From assembly GCF_028473745.1 (NCBI RefSeq), contig NZ_CP101137.1:2666001-2730000 (forward strand): 64,000 nt of DNA, read 5' to 3'. The stretch is from Streptomyces sp. M92 (GTDB lineage: Bacteria; Actinomycetota; Actinomycetes; Streptomycetales; Streptomycetaceae). The stretch's first letter is position 1. Every line of letters begins with the position of its first letter. Of the stretch, positions 25,385 through 33,755 are shown piece by piece. The notes below the pieces were generated by a model, which did not search any database, was not told the origin of the DNA, and saw only the letters and a list, made by a program, of their open reading frames with translations. The translations under genes were made by a program, and so were the position numbers.

Positions 25385-26958
25385 CCGCCACCGCCACCGC
25401 CGGGAGCAACAAGCGGGCCATCCGTCGCGCGCTCGTCAGCGTCTACGACAAGACCGGGCTGGAGGAGCTGGCGCGCGGGCTGCACGAGGCCGGCGTCGAG
25501 CTCGTCTCCACCGGTTCCACCGCCGGACGGATCTCCGCGGCCGGCGTGCCCGTCACCAAGGTCGAGGAGCTGACCGGCTTCCCCGAGTGCCTGGACGGCC
25601 GGGTCAAGACCCTGCACCCCAAGGTGCACGCCGGCATCCTCGCCGACCTGCGCCTGGACAGCCACCGGCAGCAGCTCGACGAGCTGGGCGTGGCGCCGTT
25701 CGACCTGGTCGTGAGCAACCTCTACCCGTTCCGCGAGACCGTCGCCTCCGGCGCCACCCCCGACGAGTGCGTCGAGCAGATCGACATCGGCGGCCCCTCG
25801 ATGGTGCGCGCCGCGGCCAAGAACCACCCGTCGGTCGCCATCGTCACCAGCCCCGCCCGGTACGCCGACGTGCTCTCGGCGGTCAAGGACGGCGGCTTCG
25901 ACCTGGCCGCGCGCAAGCGCCTGGCCGCCGAGGCCTTCCAGCACACCGCCGCGTACGACGTGGCCGTCGCCTCCTGGTTCGCCGCCGAGTACGCCCCCGT
26001 CGACGAGTCCGGCTTCCCCGACTTCCTCGGCGCCACCTACGAGCGCGCCCACACCCTGCGCTACGGCGAGAACCCGCACCAGCCCGCCGCGCTCTACACC
26101 GCTCCCGGGGGCGGCGGCCTCGCGCAGGCCGAGCAGCTGCACGGCAAGGAGATGTCGTACAACAACTACACGGACACGGACGCCGCCCGCCGTGCCGCGT
26201 ACGACCACGCCGAGCCCTGCGTCGCGATCATCAAGCACGCCAACCCGTGCGGCATCGCCGTCGGCGCGGACGTCGCCGAGGCCCACCGCAAGGCGCACGC
26301 CTGCGACCCGCTGTCCGCGTTCGGCGGCGTGATCGCGGTCAACCGCCCGGTCTCCAAGGAGATGGCCGAGCAGGTCGCCGAGATCTTCACCGAGGTCATC
26401 GTCGCGCCGGACTACGAGGACGGCGCCCTCGAAGCCCTCACCAAGAAGAAGAACATCCGCGTGCTGCGCGCCCCCGAGGCCCCCGCCGCCCCGGTCGAGG
26501 TCAAGCCCGTCGACGGCGGCGCCCTCCTCCAGGTCACCGACCGTCTCCAGGCCGAGGGCGACGACCCGGCCACCTGGACCCTCGCGACCGGCGAGGCGCT
26601 GTCCGAGGCGGAGCTGGCCGAGCTGTCCTTCGCCTGGAAGGCGTGCCGGGCCGTCAAGTCCAACGCGATCCTCCTCGCCAAGGACGGCGCCTCCGTCGGC
26701 GTCGGGATGGGCCAGGTCAACCGCGTCGACTCCGCGAAGCTCGCGGTGGAGCGGGCCGGCGCCGAGCGCGCGCAGGGGGCGTACGCCGCCTCCGACGCGT
26801 TCTTCCCCTTCCCGGACGGCCTCGAGATCCTCACCGCGGCCGGTGTGAAGGCCGTGGTCCAGCCCGGCGGCTCGGTCCGTGACGAACTGGTCGTCGAGGC
26901 CGCGAAGAAGGCCGGCGTGACGATGTACTTCACGGGGACGCGGCACTTCTTCCACTGA
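25381..26958 (+). CDS. purH: Bifunctional AICAR transformylase / IMP cyclohydrolase
   Basis: This 525-residue enzyme catalyses the last two steps of IMP synthesis. The N-terminal cyclohydrolase domain ([19 protein letters not shown]...[13 protein letters not shown]) comes first, followed by the AICAR transformylase domain with the active-site segment [11 protein letters not shown] and the C-terminal [15 protein letters not shown]. Length is normal. GTG at 25381 overlaps the purN stop. The gene ends before a bidirectional hairpin at 26980-27027. Confidence 0.97.
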   Translation: MTATATAGSNKRAIRRALVSVYDKTGLEELARGLHEAGVELVSTGSTAGRISAAGVPVTKVEELTGFPECLDGRVKTLHPKVHAGILADLRLDSHRQQLDELGVAPFDLVVSNLYPFRETVASGATPDECVEQIDIGGPSMVRAAAKNHPSVAIVTSPARYADVLSAVKDGGFDLAARKRLAAEAFQHTAAYDVAVASWFAAEYAPVDESGFPDFLGATYERAHTLRYGENPHQPAALYTAPGGGGLAQAEQLHGKEMSYNNYTDTDAARRAAYDHAEPCVAIIKHANPCGIAVGADVAEAHRKAHACDPLSAFGGVIAVNRPVSKEMAEQVAEIFTEVIVAPDYEDGALEALTKKKNIRVLRAPEAPAAPVEVKPVDGGALLQVTDRLQAEGDDPATWTLATGEALSEAELAELSFAWKACRAVKSNAILLAKDGASVGVGMGQVNRVDSAKLAVERAGAERAQGAYAASDAFFPFPDGLEILTAAGVKAVVQPGGSVRDELVVEAAKKAGVTMYFTGTRHFFH

Positions 26959-26979
26959 TTCCACCGATTCCACTGACGC

Positions 26980-27027
26980 GGACGCCCGCCCCGCCGCCGC
27001 ACACCGCGGCGCCAGGGCGGGCGTTCC
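26980..27027. terminator. Bidirectional terminator after purH
   Basis: GGACGCCCGCCC (26980-26991) and GGGCGGGCGTTCC (27015-27027) pair with one bulged base, with an inner GC-rich loop. It lies between the purH stop and the stop of the convergent secreted-protein gene. Confidence 0.7.
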
Positions 27028-27030
27028 GGT

Positions 27031-27546
27031 TCACGCCACCGCGTTGTTGACCACGGCGATCTGGTCCGTGAGTCCGGAGTCGTCCCAGAGCTCGATGACG
27101 AGCCGCCTGCCGTCGGTGATGTCCAGGTCGTACATGCGGTAGTCCACGGCGGCGGACGAGGTACCCGCCGACATGACCCCGCCGACCCGGACCTTGCGTC
27201 CGGCCTCGTTGTAGTAGGAAACGGTCACGTAGTACGAGTCTCCGTCGTCCCGGGTGTCGTAGACCCAGACCTGTTCGTCGTGCGGGTGGAACTCCATCTT
27301 GCCGACCCACGTGCCCCTGTTGACGTCGAGGTGGACCTTCATGGCCACCCCACCGGGGTCGTACTTGAAGTACGTGCCGTCGTAGGAGTCCGGGTGGCTG
27401 CACGGACAGCTGTCCGTGTCGTAGGGGATGGGCTGAACGCGCGGGTTGGGCGAGTACGCCTCGGCCGGTGCCGCCGTGGCGAGCATGGCACCAGTGGCCA
27501 GGCTCACCCCGGTGAGGAGCCCGGCGATCCGCCTTCTGCGTGTCAT
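27031..27546 (-). CDS. Small secreted protein of unknown family
   Basis: This is a 171-residue exported protein. The signal peptide is RRRRIAGLLTGVSLATGAMLATAAPAEA, with cleavage expected after AEA. The mature part is rich in Tyr, Asp and aromatic residues and has a C-x-C pair (SCPCSH); the pattern of YDTRDDGDSYYVTVSYYNEAG suggests a beta-sandwich. No family is recognised. ATG at 27546 follows AAGGAG. It lies 20 bp after the peptidoglycan-binding protein gene and is probably co-transcribed with it. It stands next to two kinases with cell-wall-type outer domains, so a role in the envelope is possible. Confidence 0.75.
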   Translation of the reverse strand: MTRRRRIAGLLTGVSLATGAMLATAAPAEAYSPNPRVQPIPYDTDSCPCSHPDSYDGTYFKYDPGGVAMKVHLDVNRGTWVGKMEFHPHDEQVWVYDTRDDGDSYYVTVSYYNEAGRKVRVGGVMSAGTSSAAVDYRMYDLDITDGRRLVIELWDDSGLTDQIAVVNNAVA

Positions 27547-27566
27547 GGGTCTCCTTCGTCCGTCCG

Positions 27567-28148
27567 TCAGTCGCAGTAGTTGGCGGTGTACGAGGCGTAC
27601 ACCGGGCCGCCCTTGTCCCGGTCGCCGTCGGTGTAGATGATGTACCTGCCGTTCGTGGCGCGGAGGAAGTCGAGGTCGTGGTACGCCCCGTCGTACCTGA
27701 CCCGGAGGTGCTCGCCCGAGGCTGTGCTGCCCGAGACATACCGCAGTTTGCCGTCGGCTCGACCGAACGTGTTGCCGCCGACCCAGCCGTCGGCGGTCAG
27801 CCCCCAGCGTGACTGGAGCTTCTTCGTGGCGTACGTCGTGTTGGGCCCGAACCTGCCGTCGATGTCCGAGAGGTCGTAGCGGCTGCCGTTCGACTCGGTG
27901 GCACCCTCGGCCCAGAGGATCTGCTGCCACAGGCAGGTGGCGGTCGAGTTCGCGTACGACGAGCTGGACAGGTCGCCCTCGTCGCCGAAGTCGTCCGTGT
28001 AGGTGCCGCCACCGTTGACGTAGCCGGAGCCGGCCGAGGCCGAAGCGGGCGAGGCGCTCACCGCCATGGCGCCGGCGGCGAGTGCGGCGACTGCGGCGGC
28101 GCTGACGCGGGTGCGTGACAGACGGATACGTGGAGTGCGGAAACGCAT
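27567..28148 (-). CDS. Secreted protein with peptidoglycan-binding-like domain
   Basis: This 193-residue exported protein has a signal peptide (RVSAAAVAALAAGAMAVSASPASASA). The middle has a peptidoglycan-binding-1 pattern: CLWQQILWAEG, then DIDGRFGPNTTYATKKLQSRWGLTADGWVGGNTF. The same module is found at the C-terminus of the upstream kinase (28395-29762). The C-terminal 60 residues are Tyr/Asp-rich and end in Cys. ATG at 28148 follows GGGGGAAGG. It could share a ligand with the kinase or act as a soluble counterpart; this is inference. Confidence 0.8.
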   Translation of the reverse strand: MRFRTPRIRLSRTRVSAAAVAALAAGAMAVSASPASASAGSGYVNGGGTYTDDFGDEGDLSSSSYANSTATCLWQQILWAEGATESNGSRYDLSDIDGRFGPNTTYATKKLQSRWGLTADGWVGGNTFGRADGKLRYVSGSTASGEHLRVRYDGAYHDLDFLRATNGRYIIYTDGDRDKGGPVYASYTANYCD

Positions 28149-28394
28149 GGTGGGCCTTCCCCCTTGGTCCGGTGATGCCTGGCGTGCTGACATCGCCATG
28201 TTGGGCGGGTTGCCCGGTCGGGGGTACCTGCAAAGTTCCAGGGTGCCGGACGCGTCCCGCACCACGCCGCTTCTGCCGGGCCGCGTCGTTCACCCGCCCA
28301 GCGGCACACGACCAGCCGGGCCTGGGCGCGAGGGACCGCGCGAGCCCAGCCGTCGAAGGACGTTCTGGGCCGGTCGACAGTTGCCCCCCAGCAC

Positions 28395-29762
28395 TCAGTC
28401 CCCCGTCCTGCTCTCGCGCAGCGCCCGCCACGTCGCCGGCCCGACCGTCCCGTCCGCGTCCAGGCCCGCCCGCTGCTGGAAGATGACGACCGCTCCGTGG
28501 GTCATCGGGCCGAAGTCGCCGTCCACCGCGCCGACCTCCTCGATGCCGTGCAGGTGCTTGAGCAGGCACTGCAGCTCCCTCACCTGACTTCCTCCGTCGC
28601 CCCGCTTGATGGTGAAGTCCCAGGTGCCGCTGTGGCCGGCCGTGTAGCCGCCGCCGTGGGTGGCGTCCTCGTAGACCGCGGGCTTCTCGCAGGTGGGTGG
28701 CGCGGCGGCGGCCGGGGCCGATTCCCACGGAGTGGTGTACGCGAGGCTCGCCGCGCCGATCGTCGCCGCCGCCAGTGCCGCCGTCAGGGCCGGGCGCCGC
28801 CACCGCCGGGGACGCAGCCTCGGCAGCCGGGCCGACCGGGAGGTGCCCGCGGCCTCCTCCACCCGGCGCAGCAGCGCGGCGGTGGCGGTGGTGCGTTCGG
28901 TGTGGGTGGGGGCCAGACAGTCCCGCAGGATGTCCCGCCAGACCTCGGGGAGCCCGGGGGACAGGCGCAGTCCGTCACGGCCGCGCGCGTAGCGCATCGC
29001 CGCGTCGGAGCGTGCCTCCGAGGTGCCGCCCGGCAGCGGGAACTCGCCGGTCAGGACCACGTGCGCGAGCACACCGAAGGCCCAGACGTCGGCCGACGGG
29101 CGGATCCGCGTCCCGCGCTCGTCGACCTCCGGCCACAGGAGTTCCGGCGGGGTGTAGTCGGGGGTGGCGAAGGCGGGGGTGTAGGCGTGCGTGCCTTCCA
29201 GTTCGGCGGCCATGTTGAAGTCGGCGAGCCGGGCCGAACCGTCCGCCATCAGGAGCACGTTGGCCGGTTTCAGGTCCCCGTGCACCCACCCGGCGTGGTG
29301 CAGCTGGTGCAGGCCCTCGCAGATCTGGGCCAGCAGGGCCGGTCCGGCGTCCGGGGTCGGGTCCCGGGCCAGTACCGCGTCCAGGGAGCCCTCGGCCCGC
29401 TCCAGCACCAGGACGGTGGCCCCGTCCAGCTCGGGATGGTCCGGGTCGTCGACCGTCAGTGTGTCGTACATGCGGATCAGCCGGGGCGAGCGCAGCCGCC
29501 GCAGCAACTGGACCTCCCGTTCGGTCAGGTCGCGCAGGTGGTGCAGCTGGCGCGGGGTGCGGGTGCCGGTGGCCAGGAACTTCAGCGCCGCCCGGCACGG
29601 CGGCTCGCCACCGTCCGAGGTACGTCCGGCCGACGCGCCGGCGGCGTCGCGGGTGGCGTCGTAGACCGTGGCGAACGCTCCGGACCCGAGCGGCTCGCGC
29701 ACCTCCCACGGCCCGATCCGGTATCCCCTCGGCACCGGGACGGCGTACGGCCGCCCGGTCAC
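28395..29762 (-). CDS. Membrane Ser/Thr protein kinase with peptidoglycan-binding outer domain
   Basis: This 455-residue Hanks-type kinase has a glycine-rich loop (LGSGAFATVYDA, residues 25-36), catalytic Lys61 in AALKFL, a catalytic loop HGDLKPANV (Asp163) and ADFNMA (181-183) where DFG is expected, followed by TPDYTPPELL and DVWAFGVLAHVVLTG. One membrane segment lies at about 323-343. The outer part carries a peptidoglycan-binding-like domain (DGDFGPMTHGAVVIFQQRAGLDADGTVGPATW). The HGD and DFN forms are shared with the second kinase here. ATG overlaps the stop of the upstream FHA gene (ATGA, 29759-29762), so the two are translationally coupled. Sensing of cell-wall material with signalling through the FHA partner is inferred. 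Confidence 0.88.
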   Translation of the reverse strand: MTGRPYAVPVPRGYRIGPWEVREPLGSGAFATVYDATRDAAGASAGRTSDGGEPPCRAALKFLATGTRTPRQLHHLRDLTEREVQLLRRLRSPRLIRMYDTLTVDDPDHPELDGATVLVLERAEGSLDAVLARDPTPDAGPALLAQICEGLHQLHHAGWVHGDLKPANVLLMADGSARLADFNMAAELEGTHAYTPAFATPDYTPPELLWPEVDERGTRIRPSADVWAFGVLAHVVLTGEFPLPGGTSEARSDAAMRYARGRDGLRLSPGLPEVWRDILRDCLAPTHTERTTATAALLRRVEEAAGTSRSARLPRLRPRRWRRPALTAALAAATIGAASLAYTTPWESAPAAAAPPTCEKPAVYEDATHGGGYTAGHSGTWDFTIKRGDGGSQVRELQCLLKHLHGIEEVGAVDGDFGPMTHGAVVIFQQRAGLDADGTVGPATWRALRESRTGD

Positions 29763-30499
29763 TGTGCCGCTCCGCTCGGGGCCGGGGCGAGTACGACGAG
29801 GTCGTCCTCGCGGACCAGGTCGAAGCGGAGCGCGAGGGAGGCCAGGGACTCCTTCTTGCCGTGGGTGCGCCTGCCCGGCTCGGCCGTCTCCGGGCCGGGT
29901 CGCAGCCGCAGCTTGACGGCGAGGTAGTCGATGTTCCAGTAGACGGCGGAGCGGCTGACCTTGGGCCAGCTCGGGCGCAGCCGTTCCACTATCTCCTCGA
30001 CGGCGGGCAGCGGGGCGCGGGGCTCACCGCGTAGGCGCCGCTCGCACAGCGCGGCCAGCACCGCGAAGTACCGTTTGGTGCGGTCCAGCGCGAACGCCGG
30101 TACGGTCCCCGTCCCCTCCAGACCCCCGCGCTCGACGCTGCGGAAGGCGTGCCGCGGCGCCCACACGTCGAAGGTGAGCAGGTCGCCCGCGGCGGGCAGG
30201 GTCACCCGTGCCAGTTCGAACGGCACGGGCGCCTCCACGCGGCCCGGAGCGACCTTGATGTGTTCGCCGGCGCCCTCCGGGTTCTCCACCACGTAGGTCT
30301 GGTCCTCGCTGAGATTGCTCAGCAGCCAGAACGTCCGGTGCGCCGCGATCTCCCCGGCGACCCGGGGCACTCCCGCGTGGGCGATGGTGAGCCCGCCGCC
30401 GGATCCGGCCCTGCCGAACTCGACGCGCTCACCCGCGCTGATCCTCAACTGGTCGGTCACACTGCCGCACGACGGCGGCACGACGATGACGCTGTACAT
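29759..30499 (-). CDS. FHA-type protein with C-terminal helical (wHTH-like) domain
   Basis: This protein has 246 residues. Residues about 16-113 have the FHA pattern (ERVEFGRAGSGGGLTI...HRTFWLLSNLSEDQTYVVENPEG...), a phosphothreonine-recognition fold. Residues 138-240 form a helical domain (TKRYFAVLAALCERRL...PAVEEIVERLRPSWPKVSRSAVYWNIDYLAVKLRL) that reads like a winged-helix module. No membrane segment is present. The ATG has GGAGGGGG upstream. It is translationally coupled to the following kinase, the likely phosphorylating partner. A paralogue with the same arrangement lies at 32856-33623. A transcription-factor role is inferred, not shown. Confidence 0.75.
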   Translation of the reverse strand: MYSVIVVPPSCGSVTDQLRISAGERVEFGRAGSGGGLTIAHAGVPRVAGEIAAHRTFWLLSNLSEDQTYVVENPEGAGEHIKVAPGRVEAPVPFELARVTLPAAGDLLTFDVWAPRHAFRSVERGGLEGTGTVPAFALDRTKRYFAVLAALCERRLRGEPRAPLPAVEEIVERLRPSWPKVSRSAVYWNIDYLAVKLRLRPGPETAEPGRRTHGKKESLASLALRFDLVREDDLVVLAPAPSGAAQ

Positions 30500-30633
30500 G
30501 GAGTCGTCCCCCTCCCCCGATTCCCCTCGGGGTCAACCTTCCCCAGTCCAACAAGGGGCAGCGTAGGGGAGGCGGGTGAGGGCATCCCAAGCATTCGGAC
30601 GGCCCGGCGGGTCGGTGGAACGCGGAGCGGAAG

Positions 30634-30671
30634 CGGCCCCCGGTCCCCTCCGCGGAGGGGACCGGGGGCCG
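30634..30671. terminator. Hairpin after the I36-like secreted protein gene
   Basis: CGGCCCCCGGTCCCCTC (30634-30650) and its perfect complement (30655-30671) form a 17-bp stem around CGCG. It lies just downstream of the minus-strand gene ending at 30699 and upstream of the first FHA-kinase pair, separating the two transcription units. Confidence 0.9.
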
Positions 30672-30698
30672 TCGTCCTGCCGGCTCCGGTGGGGCGGG

Positions 30699-31178
30699 TC
30701 AGCAGGGGCGCAGGTACCAGATCGGGTCCCAGGTGGCGGTGCCCGCCTCGTACGCCGTGGACGTCCAGCGGACGCTGCGGTCCTGGTTGTAGAACCTGGC
30801 GACCGTGCCCGGTGTCTGGTTGTTGGTGAACGGGCCGTCGCCCGTCCAGTTGGACAGTTCCCACGTCTGGCACTTGTAGAAGTCGAACTTGGTGCCGTTG
30901 ACGAGCATGCACAGGTGGCCGTAGTCGCAGGCCAGGGCCTGTGCGTCCTGGGCTCCCAGGGTCCGGGGCGCGTCGGTGACGGTGAGGCCCTCGTACTCGA
31001 CCGCGTCCGCGGACACGCGCAGCGGCTTGTGCCGGTCGGCCAGTACCTGGTCCGCCTTCTGCTGGAGGCCGGTCACCCGGGTGCCGCCCGGGGCGTCGCC
31101 GGCGGCGGCCGTGACCGTCGAGCCGGCCACCAGGGCCGAGGCCGCGAGGAGCAGCGCGGCGGGCTTGGAGATGTTCAC
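30699..31178 (-). CDS. Secreted peptidase-inhibitor-like (I36-type) small protein
   Basis: This 159-residue exported protein has a signal peptide (SKPAALLLAASALVAGSTVTAAAG). The C-terminal domain has paired Cys (ACDYGHLCMLVNG, FYKCQTWEL, LRPC) and the segment LSNWTGDGPFTNNQTPGTVARFYNQ, which resembles the peptidase inhibitor I36 / crystallin-like small domains common in Streptomyces. The domain call rests on resemblance only. GTG at 31178 follows GGGGGACGAAA. It lies between the two kinase genes and has its own terminator. Confidence 0.65.
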   Translation of the reverse strand: MNISKPAALLLAASALVAGSTVTAAAGDAPGGTRVTGLQQKADQVLADRHKPLRVSADAVEYEGLTVTDAPRTLGAQDAQALACDYGHLCMLVNGTKFDFYKCQTWELSNWTGDGPFTNNQTPGTVARFYNQDRSVRWTSTAYEAGTATWDPIWYLRPC

Positions 31179-31278
31179 TTTCGTCCCCCATGAACGTCGG
31201 TCGGTGTCGTACCGCCGAAGCGGTGTGCTCACACCGTGCCCGCGGCCTGCGCCGGGCGGTACCTCACAACTCTCAGGG

Positions 31279-32859
31279 TCACTTCCTCCCCGGCGGGGTG
31301 TACTCCTTGAGGTGGTGAGCGACGCGGTCGGCGTAGTCGCGGTACTTCGGGGGAACCCCGGCCGCGTCGTTCACCTTGTCGTACGACGTCCGGTAGGCCA
31401 CGGCGATCAGCACCCGGCGGTCGCCCGGCAGGCCGGCGTCGAGACGCGGGGTGATCCAGCACAGGTAGCGGCCCATCGCCGGGATGGACTCGGCGGGCGG
31501 GAACGGGGGTTCGGGGACGCTCTCGCCGGGAGTGCCGTCCTCGTTCATCCACCAGCGCAGTACCTTCGGCGTCCAGCGGGCGATGCCGTACTCGTCCCTG
31601 GCGGGGTCGGAGAGGTCCGGGTCGAAGTCGCTCTCCACCTTCAGTATGGCGGCGATCAGGGGCGGACTGACCTCCTTGCGATCGCAGTCGTGGGCCGTCT
31701 CGACGATGAGCAGACGGTAGGCCGCCGGCACGCCCTTGTCGGTGCGCAGCTCACCGGCGCCGTAGGAGGCGGCGGAGACGTTGGTCGCGCTGCCGCCGGC
31801 GCCCGGGACGCCCTGGCCGGGGCCGCCGCCGTCGTCGCCGTCGACGAGGACGGTGATGCCGTAGCCCAGCGCGGCGACGGTCGCGGTGGCGGCCGCCGCG
31901 GCGAGGACCGCCCGCCGGGAGCGGGCCCGGCGCGGGAGGAAGGACCGGACGGTGCCGGTGACGGTGCCGGTCCCGGCGGCCGCCGCCACCCGCCGTGCCA
32001 GGGCGTCCGTGCCGATGCGTTCGGCGTGCGTCCGGGTCAGGCAGGCGCGCACGACTTCCCGCCACGCCTCGGGCAGCTCGGGCGACAGGCGCAGTTCCTC
32101 CGTGCCGCGCGCGTACGCGGCCGCGGCGTCCCGGCGGGCGGCCGGGGTGCCGCCGGGCAGCGGGAAGGAGCCGGTGAGCACGAGGTGGGCGAGGACGCCG
32201 AAGGCCCACACGTCGGCGGAGGGGCGGATGCGCCGGCCGCGTTCGCCGATCTCCGACCAGAGCAGTTCCGGCGGGGTGTAGTCCGGGGTGGAGAAGGCGG
32301 GCGTGTAGGCGTGGGTGCCCTCCAGTTCGGCGGCCATGTTGAAGTCGGCGAGGCGGACCGAACCGTCCTTCATCAGCAGCACGTTGGCCGGTTTCAGGTC
32401 TCCGTGCACCCATCCGGCACGGTGCAGCTGGTGCAGGCCCTCGCAGATCCCGGCGACCAGCGCGGCCGCGCCGGCCGGGCGGGGCGCGGCGGACAGCAGC
32501 GCGGACAGGGAGCCCTCGGCCTTCTCCAGTACGAGGACGGTGGCGCCGTCGAGCCCGGGTCGGGCCGGGTCGTCGACGACGAGGGTCTCGTACATCCGCA
32601 CCAGCCGGGGCCGCCGCAGCCTGCGGTGCAACTCGACCTCCCGCTCCACCAGTTCCCGCAGGTGGGTCAGCTGGCGGGGCGTGCCCGTGCCGGTGGGCAG
32701 GAACTTCAGGGCGGCCGTGCGCGGCAGGCCGGCCCGGTCGTCGCCGACCCGGCGGGCCTCGTACACGCTGCCGAAGGCGCCCGTCGCGATCGGCGCCCGC
32801 ACCTCCCAGTCGCCGACCCGGTAGCCCTTCGGCACCGGGACGGCGTACGCCTCGGTCAC
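31279..32859 (-). CDS. Membrane Ser/Thr protein kinase with lytic-transglycosylase-like outer domain
   Basis: This 526-residue kinase is a clear paralogue of the 28395-29762 kinase. It has glycine loop ATGAFGSVYEA, Lys52, HGDLKPANV (Asp154), DFNMA (172-174) in place of DFG, and one membrane segment at about 317-338. The outer region differs: SPPLIAAILKVESDFDPDL (Glu409) and DEYGIARWTP look like the catalytic-Glu helix and following loop of soluble-lytic-transglycosylase/lysozyme-fold domains, and AMGRYLCWITPRL and VLIAVAYRTSYDKV follow in the expected order. Whether it cleaves glycan or only binds it is unknown. GTG at 32859 overlaps the FHA gene stop (GTGA). Confidence 0.85.
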   Translation of the reverse strand: MTEAYAVPVPKGYRVGDWEVRAPIATGAFGSVYEARRVGDDRAGLPRTAALKFLPTGTGTPRQLTHLRELVEREVELHRRLRRPRLVRMYETLVVDDPARPGLDGATVLVLEKAEGSLSALLSAAPRPAGAAALVAGICEGLHQLHRAGWVHGDLKPANVLLMKDGSVRLADFNMAAELEGTHAYTPAFSTPDYTPPELLWSEIGERGRRIRPSADVWAFGVLAHLVLTGSFPLPGGTPAARRDAAAAYARGTEELRLSPELPEAWREVVRACLTRTHAERIGTDALARRVAAAAGTGTVTGTVRSFLPRRARSRRAVLAAAAATATVAALGYGITVLVDGDDGGGPGQGVPGAGGSATNVSAASYGAGELRTDKGVPAAYRLLIVETAHDCDRKEVSPPLIAAILKVESDFDPDLSDPARDEYGIARWTPKVLRWWMNEDGTPGESVPEPPFPPAESIPAMGRYLCWITPRLDAGLPGDRRVLIAVAYRTSYDKVNDAAGVPPKYRDYADRVAHHLKEYTPPGRK

Positions 32860-33623
32860 CGGGGCACCCGGCGCGGGGGCGCGGTCAGGACGGCGAGGTC
32901 GTCCTCCCGGACCAGGTCGAAGCGGAGCGCCATGGCCACCAGGGACTCCTTCTTGCCGTTGAGCCGTGCGCCCGCCTCCGCCGCCTCCGGGCCCGGCTTC
33001 AGCCGCAGCTTCACCGCCAGGTAGTCGATGTTCCACTGCACGGACGTGCGCGAGGCGGCCGGCCAGAGCGGCCGCAGCCGCTCGACGACCTGCTCGACGG
33101 TCGGCAGCGGCGCGTGCGGCGCCCCGCGCAGCCGCGGCTCGCACAGGGCGGCCAGCACCGCGAAGTAGCGCTTGGTGCGGTCGACGGAGAAGGCGGGGGC
33201 GGTCGGTTCGCCGTCGGTGCCGACCGGTTCGCCGTCGGTGTCTTCCGCGGCGCGCAGGTAGTCGTGGCGCGGCGCCCAGACCTCCAGCGGCAGCAGGTCG
33301 CCGGCCGCGGGCAGCACGATCCGCGAGAACTCGAAGGGCACGGGCGCGTCCAGCCGGCCCGGCGCGACCTTGATGTGCTCGCCGGCGCCCTCCGGGTTCT
33401 CCACCACGTAGGTCTGGTGGGCGGAGAGGTTGCTCAGGGTCCAGAAGGTGCCGTGGGCGGTGATCTCACCGGCTCTGCGGGACACTCCGTCGTGCCCGAT
33501 CAGCAGTCCGCCCTCGGGCACGGACCGCCCGAAGACGAGCCGTTCGCCGGGTGCGAGCCGGTACTGGGTGCGGGCGGGTTCGTCCTCCGTGGTCGGCGGA
33601 GGTACCACGATGATGCTGTACAA
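32856..33623 (-). CDS. FHA-type protein with C-terminal helical (wHTH-like) domain, second copy
   Basis: This protein of 255 residues is closely similar over its whole length to the FHA protein at 29759-30499. It shares MYSIIVVPP at the start, GERLVFGRSVPEGGLLIGHDG, TFWTLSNLSAHQTYVVENPEG, and the C-terminal TKRYFAVLAALCE...VEQVVERLRPLWP...SVQWNIDYLAVKLRL. It is translationally coupled to the lytic-transglycosylase-like kinase. An insertion rich in Asp/Gly/Thr (EDTDGEPVGTDGEPT) separates the two domains. Gene duplication of an FHA-kinase pair, followed by exchange of the kinase outer domain, explains the arrangement. Confidence 0.75.
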   Translation of the reverse strand: MYSIIVVPPPTTEDEPARTQYRLAPGERLVFGRSVPEGGLLIGHDGVSRRAGEITAHGTFWTLSNLSAHQTYVVENPEGAGEHIKVAPGRLDAPVPFEFSRIVLPAAGDLLPLEVWAPRHDYLRAAEDTDGEPVGTDGEPTAPAFSVDRTKRYFAVLAALCEPRLRGAPHAPLPTVEQVVERLRPLWPAASRTSVQWNIDYLAVKLRLKPGPEAAEAGARLNGKKESLVAMALRFDLVREDDLAVLTAPPRRVPR

Positions 33624-33672
33624 GGTGCGTCTCCCCGTGCCTGACGGCTACCCACGTCAGACTATGGCGACG

Positions 33673-33718
33673 CACCGGGGCCGTGCCTCCCCTCGTACGG
33701 GTGAGACACGGCCCGGTG
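33673..33718. terminator. Hairpin after the small membrane protein gene
   Basis: CACCGGGGCCGTG (33673-33685) and CACGGCCCGGTG (33707-33718) pair with one bulged G around a 21-nt loop. It lies downstream of the minus-strand gene ending at 33756 and upstream of the second FHA gene, separating their transcripts. Confidence 0.6.
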
Positions 33719-33755
33719 GCGTGATTGGCGCGAAGTGTGCCGTGGCGGACGCTGT

